A model generated the notes under the pieces. The model was not told the DNA's origin. It was given only the letters and a program-made list of their open reading frames with translations, and did no database searches. The translations under genes and the position numbers were made by a program. From Longispora albida DSM 44784 (GTDB lineage: Bacteria > Actinomycetota > Actinomycetes > Mycobacteriales > Micromonosporaceae): DNA of 64,000 nucleotides. How positions within the stretch are numbered: the stretch's first letter is position 1; each line of letters opens with the position of its first letter. Location of the stretch: assembly GCF_000379825.1 (NCBI RefSeq), contig NZ_KB903833.1, forward strand, positions 249,022 through 313,021, given 5' to 3'. Below, one piece after another: positions 28,664-35,757 of the stretch.

Positions 28664-31600
28664 GTGACGCATCGCACTGTCGGTATCCGAACAGCCCATA
28701 CCCTCCCGGGCTGTGATCAGGCCATACTCGGCGTCGGGCAAGAACTGGGGGTAAGGGCCATTTCCAGCAGAGCGTGTCATCAGTGTGGCCGGGTGGCCGG
28801 GCCGGGCGACCGGTTCTGCGGCGGCTGCGGTACACAGCTGGCCCTGACCTGTGACCACTGTGGTGCCGGGATCCAGCCTGGCACAGCGTTCTGCACGAGC
28901 TGCGGTACGGCGCACGCCAAGCCGGGCACGACCCCCGAGCCCAGCCAGAGCTCCACTCAGGAGGACCGGCGGCGGGTCAGTGTCCTCTTCGTCGACCTGG
29001 TCGGCTTCACGCCGTACGCGGAGCAGACGGACCCCGAGCAGGTCCGCGCGATGCAGAACAGTTTCTTCGCGACCGCCCGCCGGGTCATCCGGCAGCACGG
29101 CGGCGTGGTGGAGAAGTACATCGGCGACGCGGTGATGGCGCTGTTCGGCGCGCCCGTGGCGACCGAGACCGACCCGCTGCGCTGCGTACGGGCCGGGCTG
29201 GAACTCCAGCGGGCACTGATCAGGCAGGCCCCGGACGCCGGGCTGCGCTTCCGGGTCGGTATCACGACCGGTGAGGCGCTGGTGGACACCGCTGCCGCCC
29301 GGGACGGCGGTCAGGGCATCGTGACCGGCGACGTGGTCAACACGGCTTCCCGGCTCCAGTCCGCCGCCCCGGCCGGCGGGGTGCTTGTGGACAGTACGAC
29401 GTACCTGGCGACGCGGGAGGCCGTCCGGTACACGGAGCAGCCGCCGATGCTGCTGCGCGGCCGGTCCGCCCCGAAAGAGGTGTGGCTGGCCGAGGCACTG
29501 TTCCGGCGCCGCCCGCCGGAGGAGGCCGACAACACGCCGATGGTCGACCGGGAGCACGAGCTCGGGCTCCTGGTGAACGCGCTGCACCGCGCGGTACGCG
29601 ACCGGGTGCCGCAGCTCGTGACGATCCTGGGCCGGGCTGGCATCGGCAAGTCCCGCCTGGTCCGCGAGCTGTACACGCACGCGGAGCGGATCGGGAGCCA
29701 CGTGTGCTGGCGCACCGGGTACTGCCCGCCCTTCGGCGAGGACGTCACGTTCGCCGCGCTCGCCGACATCGTGAAGGCGCACGCCGGGGTGCTCGACACC
29801 GACAAGGCCGAGGAGGCGCGGGCCCGGCTCCGGCTGGCGCTGCGCGAGGTCGGCGCCGAGGAGAACGGCAGGCTCGCCGACGCTCTGGCCCCGCTGGTCG
29901 GGCTGTCCGGCTCTCAGCTGGCCGCTGAGGACGTGGGTTCGCTGTGGCGGCGGTACCTGGTGTCGATCTCGCAGCAGCGGCCGCTCGTGCTGGTCTTCGA
30001 GGACATCCACCTGGCCGACCCGGCGATGCTGCACTTCGTTGAGCTGCTGGCCGGGCGGGCCAAGGATCTTCCGCTGCTGGTGCTGTGCACGGCGCGGCCC
30101 GAGCTGCTGGAGTCCGAGCCGACCTGGGCCGGGGCTGTGGCCGGCTCGCTGACGATCTCGCTGCCGCCGCTGCGGGACACCGACATCGCCACGATGTACG
30201 CGCAGATGTTCGGCCAGGCTGTCTTCCCGCCGGAGATGCTGGCCCCGCTGGTCGAGTTCGCCGACGGGAACCCGCTGTACGCCCACGAGTACGCGCGGAT
30301 GCTGATCGAGCAGGGCAGCCTGCGCGGTGCGCTGCACCAGGACGACGACCTGCCGATGCCCGACAACGTGCACGCGGTCATCGCCAACCGGATCGACCTG
30401 CTCGACCCGGCCGACCGGACGATCCTCCAGGCGGCTGCCGTCGTCGGTACCCAGTTCTGGCCCGGAGCCGTCGCGGCAGCCGTCGGCAGGCCTGCCGAGA
30501 GCATCGAGCGGGCCCTGCGGCGGCTGGAACAGCGCGACCTGGTCACCGAGCAGCCCGAGTCCACTATGGCCGGTCAGGCCGAGTACCGCTTCCGGCACGT
30601 CCTGGTCCGCGAGGTCTGCTACCAGCGGCTCCCCCGTACCGAGCGGATCGCCCGCCACGAGCGCACGGCGGCCTGGCTGACCGGGGTGTCGACCGGGCGG
30701 GCCGACGACCTGGCCGAGCCGATCGCGCGGCACCGCGTCGCGGCGTACGACATCGCTCTGTCCCTGGGTCTGGAAAGCCTGTCCTACGCGGCGACCGCAC
30801 GATCGGCGCTGGCCGCGGCGGCGCGGCGGGCCTTCCGGCTCTACGCGCTGGACCGCGCCGCGACCCACGTCGAACGCGCGCTCCAGCTGTGCAGGGAGGA
30901 CGAGCCGGACACGGTCTCTGGCCGGCTCCAGCTGGAGCTGCTGTCCACCGAGCTGTCCTTCTACCGCGACACGGACGCCTTCCTGGCCAGCGACGGCGCG
31001 AACCAGCTCACCATGCTCAGCGAACGGCTGGAGACCGCCGGCGACCTGCCGAGCGCCGCGCGGGCTGCCACGCTCTGCGGCTCGGTCGCGATGCGGTCGG
31101 CCGACCAGGGCGGCGCGCTGCGCTGGCTGGGTCTGGCCGTCGAGCGCTTCACCGACCTGCCCGACTCGGAGGAGAAGGCCACCGCGCACGCCGAGCTGGC
31201 CAGGGCACTGATGCTGAACCTCCAGCACGACCCGGCCGCCGAGCACTCCGAGGCGGCCCTGGAGATGTCGGAGCGGCTGGGCCTGGTCGAGGTCAGCGCC
31301 AACGCCATGATCACGATGGGCACCGCCCGGTACACGGGTGGCGACCCGACCGGCCTGGCCGACCTGGAGGACGCGCTCGCCTACTGCCGGGGGCACGAGC
31401 TGCCCAGCGCGCGGCGGGCGGCGTCCAACCTGGCCTGGGCGATGCGGGAGGAGGGCGACCTGCCCGGCTCTCGGACGCTCGACGAGCAGTACCTGCGCAC
31501 CGATGTGGGCAGCGGGCACGGCCTGGTCACCAACTACGCCACCGAGGCGATGTGGGGGTTCTTCGCCGGCGACTGGCAGCGGATGCTGACCGCTTCCGAC

Positions 31601-32230
31601 GCGTTCCTCGGCACGCCGAGCGGGCGGTGGGACGTCCAGCACCGGATGGTCCGCACGTGGGTACGCGGGCTGCGCGGCTTCGAGGAGGAGCCGGGTGAGG
31701 TCGCCGAGGCGATCGCGGCCGGCCGGGCCACCGGCTTCCACCGGGTGCTGTGGGGCGTCCTCGGGCACGCCGCGCTGTGCCGGGCGCTCCAGGGCAGGCT
31801 CGACGAGTCGGCCGAGCTGCTGACCGACCTGGTGGGCCACTGGCGGCCCTCTGGGGTGATCCCGTTCAAGGACTGGGTACCGGCTGCGAGCTTCGCCGCC
31901 GTCCTCACCGGCCCCGAGGCCGCCGGGCAGCTGCTCGAAGCCCTGACGGCCTTCCCCCGGCGTACCCCGTGGCTGGAGGCTTCGATCCAGGTGGCCACGG
32001 CCGGCGTCCGGCACGCGGACCCGGCGGTGGCCGGGGAGCACCTCAGCCTGGCCGCCACCCAGTACGAGAAGATCGGTGACCTGAGTGACCAGGCGGTGGC
32101 CGTCGCGCTCGGGGCCGCGTCCTACCAGGACGTCCAGCACCCGGCGGCCGGGCCGCTGCTGGCGGAGGCCAAGGCGTTCGCCGAGCGGAACTCCGCCCCG
32201 GGGCTGCTGAACCTGCGCCTCCCCGGGTGA
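28664..32230 (+). CDS. Zinc-ribbon / class III cyclase / AAA ATPase / TPR protein
   Basis: A giant regulator of about 1188 residues. The N-terminus has two zinc ribbons (CHQCG...CGGCG and CDHCG...CTSCG). A class III cyclase domain follows: VLFVDLVGFT with the first metal Asp, EKYIGDAVMALFG with the second metal Asp and an adenine-type Lys, and GDVVNTASRLQ with Asp, Asn and Arg, so all key residues of an adenylate cyclase are present. Then comes an AAA/STAND ATPase with Walker A GRAGIGKSR and Walker B LVFEDIHLADP, and finally about 500 residues of TPR-like helices. The start is uncertain; GTG 28664 has GAGGGG at 7 nt. It probably links an unknown signal to cAMP. Confidence 0.88.
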   Translation: MTHRTVGIRTAHTLPGCDQAILGVGQELGVRAISSRACHQCGRVAGPGDRFCGGCGTQLALTCDHCGAGIQPGTAFCTSCGTAHAKPGTTPEPSQSSTQEDRRRVSVLFVDLVGFTPYAEQTDPEQVRAMQNSFFATARRVIRQHGGVVEKYIGDAVMALFGAPVATETDPLRCVRAGLELQRALIRQAPDAGLRFRVGITTGEALVDTAAARDGGQGIVTGDVVNTASRLQSAAPAGGVLVDSTTYLATREAVRYTEQPPMLLRGRSAPKEVWLAEALFRRRPPEEADNTPMVDREHELGLLVNALHRAVRDRVPQLVTILGRAGIGKSRLVRELYTHAERIGSHVCWRTGYCPPFGEDVTFAALADIVKAHAGVLDTDKAEEARARLRLALREVGAEENGRLADALAPLVGLSGSQLAAEDVGSLWRRYLVSISQQRPLVLVFEDIHLADPAMLHFVELLAGRAKDLPLLVLCTARPELLESEPTWAGAVAGSLTISLPPLRDTDIATMYAQMFGQAVFPPEMLAPLVEFADGNPLYAHEYARMLIEQGSLRGALHQDDDLPMPDNVHAVIANRIDLLDPADRTILQAAAVVGTQFWPGAVAAAVGRPAESIERALRRLEQRDLVTEQPESTMAGQAEYRFRHVLVREVCYQRLPRTERIARHERTAAWLTGVSTGRADDLAEPIARHRVAAYDIALSLGLESLSYAATARSALAAAARRAFRLYALDRAATHVERALQLCREDEPDTVSGRLQLELLSTELSFYRDTDAFLASDGANQLTMLSERLETAGDLPSAARAATLCGSVAMRSADQGGALRWLGLAVERFTDLPDSEEKATAHAELARALMLNLQHDPAAEHSEAALEMSERLGLVEVSANAMITMGTARYTGGDPTGLADLEDALAYCRGHELPSARRAASNLAWAMREEGDLPGSRTLDEQYLRTDVGSGHGLVTNYATEAMWGFFAGDWQRMLTASDAFLGTPSGRWDVQHRMVRTWVRGLRGFEEEPGEVAEAIAAGRATGFHRVLWGVLGHAALCRALQGRLDESAELLTDLVGHWRPSGVIPFKDWVPAASFAAVLTGPEAAGQLLEALTAFPRRTPWLEASIQVATAGVRHADPAVAGEHLSLAATQYEKIGDLSDQAVAVALGAASYQDVQHPAAGPLLAEAKAFAERNSAPGLLNLRLPG

Positions 32231-32237
32231 GGAAGGG

Positions 32238-32960
32238 TCAGGCCGCCGCGGCGAGGGGCTCGGCCGGTGGCTGGGCGTCCTGGTTCTTCAGCTTGGCCGC
32301 GTAGACGTCCACGTACTCCTGGCCGGACAGTTCCATGAGCTCGTACATGATCTCGTCGGTGATGGACCGCTCGACGAACCGGTCGAAGGCGTTGCCCTCG
32401 TACCGGGAGAAGTCCAGCGGCTTGCCGATCTTGATGTGCACGCGGACGAACCGTGGCCAGATCTTCCCGGGCGGCTGCACGATGTGCGTGTTGACCATCG
32501 CGCACGGCACGACCGGCGCCCCGGTCTCCAGGGCGAGCCGGGCCACGCCGGTCTTGCCCTTGTAGAGCCGGCCGTCGGGCGAGCGGGTGCCCTCGGGGTA
32601 GATGCCGAACAGCTCGCCGGAGTTCAGGATGCGGGCACCGGTGGCCAGGGCTCCCGCCGCCGCCGAGCCGCCGACCCGGTCGAGCGGGATCTGCCCGGTA
32701 CCGCCGAAGAAGGCCCGGCTGATCCAGCCCTTGATGCCCTTGCCGGTGAAGTACTCGGCCTTGGCCACGAAGGTGATCCGCCGCTTCACCACCAGCGGCA
32801 GGAAGATCGAGTCGGAGAACGACAGGTGATTGCTCGCCATGATCGCGGCACCCTCGGCTGGCACGTTCTCCAGCCCCTCGACCTTGGGGCGGAACAACAG
32901 CCACAGCCAGGGGCCGATAAAGATGTGCTTGAGCACCCAGTAGAGCAAGCCATCCTCCAT
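32238..32960 (-). CDS. 1-Acyl-sn-glycerol-3-phosphate acyltransferase (PlsC family)
   Basis: A 240-residue membrane-associated acyltransferase. The catalytic HX4D motif is in SNHLSFSDSIFLP, and the substrate motif is FGIYPEGTRSPDG. The N-terminus is hydrophobic (IFIGPWLWLLF). It probably acylates lysophosphatidic acid or, by analogy with its Rv2182c-like place near PimB', another glycerolipid. The ATG at 32960 gives MEDGLLYW; a GGGGAGGG stretch lies about 12 nt upstream. It is convergent with the cyclase/ATPase gene, with a 7-nt gap. Confidence 0.9.
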   Translation of the reverse strand: MEDGLLYWVLKHIFIGPWLWLLFRPKVEGLENVPAEGAAIMASNHLSFSDSIFLPLVVKRRITFVAKAEYFTGKGIKGWISRAFFGGTGQIPLDRVGGSAAAGALATGARILNSGELFGIYPEGTRSPDGRLYKGKTGVARLALETGAPVVPCAMVNTHIVQPPGKIWPRFVRVHIKIGKPLDFSRYEGNAFDRFVERSITDEIMYELMELSGQEYVDVYAAKLKNQDAQPPAEPLAAAA

Positions 32961-33108
32961 GCGATCTGTGTTCCCTCCCCATTCAACCGTATGAACCCCC
33001 GCCCGGTGGTACGTCCTCGGCCCGAAACATGTCACGATGGGGTCGAGCGGCGGGCCTCTCCCGCCCTCGGACATCCCGAAGGCCCCGCAACACCGCGAAC
33101 ACCCACGT

Positions 33109-33161
33109 ACCACCGCCAAGCCCCGCGCACCACCACGAACCACCAAGCCCTGCGCACCACC
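33109..33161. repeat. Imperfect tandem repeat of 26/23 bp
   Basis: 33109-33134 and 33139-33161 share ACCACC(GCC)AAGCCCyGCGCACCACC. It lies in the 277-nt gap upstream of the acyltransferase gene, which otherwise shows no gene. Confidence 0.5.
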
Positions 33162-33238
33162 CGGGCTTGAGCACCAGTGCCAGACCAGCGGAGACCCCGC
33201 GCAGACCGTGAAGATCGCCTGAAGACCGGAGGTAACGG

Positions 33239-33811
33239 GTGAACCGCGACGCCGAGCGGGCCGAGCCGGACCCGGACGACGTAGACGCCCAGTTCGCCCG
33301 GATCGTGGCTGGCTACCACCGGGACGCCCCGCCTCGTCCGGACATCGAGCTCGGCCTGGCCACCGCCGGCGAGGACCCGGTGGAGGAGCCGGGCGAAGCG
33401 CCCCGGGCCGTGCCCAAGGCCGGCGGCGGTGACTTCACCACGCTCACCGACCTGACCGCGCACTCCGGCCTCGGCGCCGCCGACCCGCGCGGTCCCGGGC
33501 CGGACGAGCCGGGCCTGCTGGAGGGGCTGGACACGTTCGGCTCTGGCCTGCCGGACGATCCGGCCGACGACGAGGGTTACACCCCGCCGCCGCCTCCCCC
33601 GCTGCCGAGTCTCGCGAAGTACACGGTCGCCGCGATCGTGTCCATCCTCGCCGGTTTCGTGCTGCTGCTCTGGCCGGAGCTGCTGCCAATCGACCAGCAG
33701 GTGACGATGCTGGCCGGGTTCGCCGGGCTGGTCGGCGGCGTGGTCACCCTCGTGTACCGGCTGCGCAGCGGCGAGGACGACGACCCCTCCGACGACGGCG
33801 CCCGGGTCTGA
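33239..33811 (+). CDS. Two-TM protein with acidic cytosolic N-terminus (DUF308-like)
   Basis: A 190-residue protein. Residues 1-115 are hydrophilic and acidic, rich in Pro and Gly, ending in PPPPPPLPS. Two TM helices follow (YTVAAIVSILAGFVLLLWPELL and VTMLAGFAGLVGGVVTLVY), with an acidic tail. Function is unknown. Similar small proteins lie beside the PlsC-type gene in other actinobacteria (from memory, compare Rv2183c). The GTG start has GGAGG at about 6 nt. It ends 1 nt from the convergent hydrolase gene. Confidence 0.7.
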   Translation: MNRDAERAEPDPDDVDAQFARIVAGYHRDAPPRPDIELGLATAGEDPVEEPGEAPRAVPKAGGGDFTTLTDLTAHSGLGAADPRGPGPDEPGLLEGLDTFGSGLPDDPADDEGYTPPPPPPLPSLAKYTVAAIVSILAGFVLLLWPELLPIDQQVTMLAGFAGLVGGVVTLVYRLRSGEDDDPSDDGARV

Positions 33812-34369
33812 TCACAGGTTCAGGGAGTCCAGCCAGTCGAGGATGCCTTCGAGCGGGTAGAGCCAGCCGGGTTCGCGGAGGCGGCGGGCGTCCCCGAGCA
33901 GCGTCGGTGACACTCCATAGTGTTCGCTCGCCCTGGTGAGCGCCCGGCCGGAGGTGCCGGCCACGAGGACCGGTACGCGGCCGGTGACCGGCTCGGCCGG
34001 AAGGCTGCCGGGCGGTTCGATGAGGGCTGCGGCGCGCGCCGGGTACCGGGTGAGCGCCGCCGCCACCCACCGCGCGCCGGGCCCGTGCCCGATCAGGACG
34101 GCCTGCCGGGGCAGGGACGCCGCCACCTGCACGATGTCGTGGGCCTGTTCCCGGGTGCCGGTGAAGCGGCCGGGGCGCGGGGTCACCGCGTGGCAGGAGT
34201 AGCCGCGCTCGGCCGCCCGGTCGAGCCAGTGCTCGGCGAAGAAGCCCGCCGGGCGGCCGGCCAGCACGATCGGCGGGCACTTGCTCTCGGCCGCGAGGGA
34301 GGAGCGGACCTCGCGGGGCGCGGGCCGGACGGGTGCGTACCAGTCGCGCTGCCTCACGACTCGGATCAT
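33812..34369 (-). CDS. Alpha/beta-hydrolase-like protein lacking the nucleophile
   Basis: A 185-residue protein with the strand-loop pattern of an alpha/beta hydrolase: PPIVLAGRPAGFFAEHWLD, then AVLIGHGPGARWVAAAL at the nucleophile elbow. The elbow reads GHGPG instead of GxSxG, so the Ser is replaced by Gly. VLVAGTSGRAL and a C-terminal helix follow. It is short for the fold. It may be a non-catalytic or altered hydrolase. The ATG overlaps the monooxygenase stop by 4 nt (ATGA), so it is coupled to that gene. Confidence 0.6.
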   Translation of the reverse strand: MIRVVRQRDWYAPVRPAPREVRSSLAAESKCPPIVLAGRPAGFFAEHWLDRAAERGYSCHAVTPRPGRFTGTREQAHDIVQVAASLPRQAVLIGHGPGARWVAAALTRYPARAAALIEPPGSLPAEPVTGRVPVLVAGTSGRALTRASEHYGVSPTLLGDARRLREPGWLYPLEGILDWLDSLNL

Positions 34370-35694
34370 GCCGGCGTCCCCATTTCCTTCAGGAGCTTCT
34401 CCAGCCCGCGCAGGTACGTCAGGTGCGACACCTCGAACCAGTGGCGTTCGGAGGCGCTGACCTTGGCCTTCGTCCAGCGCCACGCCGAGCGGCCGGCGGC
34501 TCCGGCCCAGATCGCGGCTGCGCGCTCGGGGTCGGCGGTACGGAGGGTCAGCCAGCGGGCGATGGCCTGGGTCTGCCAGTGGACCAGCGGGAACTGGCCG
34601 GAGTCCGGCTGGATGAGGCCCGCGATGGCCAGCGTCGGGTAGCTGGCGGCGAACATGTGCAGCCAGAGCTGCGGCGGGTTCGCGCCGAGCAGGTCCGGTG
34701 CGAGGAACTCGAAGCGCGGCGCGTACCCGGTCGCGAGGATGACCAGGTCGGGCTCCGCTACCGTGCCGTCGTCGAACTCGACGGTGCGGCTGCCGAACCT
34801 GGCCACGTCGCCGACCGGCTTGATCGCGCCGTGGCCGACGTAGTAGACGAGCTGGCTGTTGACGATCGGGTGGCTCTCGTACACCTTGTGGTCTGGTTTT
34901 CTCATCCCGAAGCGGGTGAGGTCACCGACGGTGAGCCGCAGGGTGCGGTGGAAGAGCCACTGCCGCAGCCGCAGCGGGAGACCCAGCGCGAGCACCCGGT
35001 CGTTGACCTGGTCGGCTGGCTTGCCGAAGACGTACTTCGGCGCGTACCAGTAGCCGCGCCGGGTGGAGTGCCAGCACGCCGCGGCCTGCTGGGCGGCCTC
35101 AACCGCGATGTCGCAGCCGGTGTTGCCAGCCCCGATCACGAGTACACGCTTGCCACGCAGTGAGGCGGAGTCCTGATAGGACGACGCGTGCATCACCTTG
35201 CCCCTGAATTCCTCGATCCCGGGGAAGGACGGCACGCGCGGATGCCAGTTGTGCCCGTTGGCCACGACGACGGCCGCGTAGCTCAGCGTCCGTTCCGATC
35301 CGCCGTGGGCTGGGCGGACCGTCACCTTCCACCGATCGTTCTCGATCGGCTCGACGGAGGTGACCTCCGTGCCGAACCAGACGTGCTCGCGCAGTCCGAA
35401 ATGGTCGGTGTACCGCTCGAAGTAGGACAGCAGCGCGGAATGGTGCGGATAGTCCGGCCAGTCGTCCGGCATCGGGAAGTCCGGGAACTCCGTCAGCGGC
35501 TTCGACGAGATCAGATGCGTGCTCGCGTACACCGGGCTCCGGTCGTGCCGGAAGTTCCAGCCACCGCCGATCCCGGTCTCGCGTTCGTAGCAGTCCACGG
35601 CGAAGCCGTGTTCCCGCAGATTCTTCACAGCGGCCAGGCCGCTGGACCCGGCGCCGATCACACAGACCGCACCACCACGATCGTCCACCGGCAC
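34366..35694 (-). CDS. Flavin-containing monooxygenase (FMO/BVMO type)
   Basis: A 442-residue class B flavoprotein monooxygenase. The FAD site is VCVIGAGSSGLAAVKNL near residue 10, the FMO fingerprint FxGxxxHxxxY appears as FRGKVMHASSY, and the NADPH site VLVIGAGNTGCDIAVEA and LVILATGYAPR follow. It would oxygenate N, S or carbonyl groups of small molecules; the substrate is unknown. The GTG start is tentative. It is downstream of the SARP gene on the same strand with a 63-nt gap and is coupled to the hydrolase-like gene. Confidence 0.92.
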   Translation of the reverse strand: MPVDDRGGAVCVIGAGSSGLAAVKNLREHGFAVDCYERETGIGGGWNFRHDRSPVYASTHLISSKPLTEFPDFPMPDDWPDYPHHSALLSYFERYTDHFGLREHVWFGTEVTSVEPIENDRWKVTVRPAHGGSERTLSYAAVVVANGHNWHPRVPSFPGIEEFRGKVMHASSYQDSASLRGKRVLVIGAGNTGCDIAVEAAQQAAACWHSTRRGYWYAPKYVFGKPADQVNDRVLALGLPLRLRQWLFHRTLRLTVGDLTRFGMRKPDHKVYESHPIVNSQLVYYVGHGAIKPVGDVARFGSRTVEFDDGTVAEPDLVILATGYAPRFEFLAPDLLGANPPQLWLHMFAASYPTLAIAGLIQPDSGQFPLVHWQTQAIARWLTLRTADPERAAAIWAGAAGRSAWRWTKAKVSASERHWFEVSHLTYLRGLEKLLKEMGTPA

Positions 35695-35757
35695 AGTGTG
35701 CCGTCACCGACCGTCGTTGGCAATAAAAGATCCTTTATCCGGTACCGGAAAGAGCGC

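Noticed and set aside
28457-32140. 1227-codon frame antisense to the cyclase/ATPase
   Set aside because: Shadow of a high-GC gene, without domains; the plus-strand product has clear motifs throughout.
33032-33174. Short minus-strand ORFs with repeated WCAGLGG
   Set aside because: They only translate the GC-rich tandem repeat upstream of the acyltransferase gene; no ribosome site.
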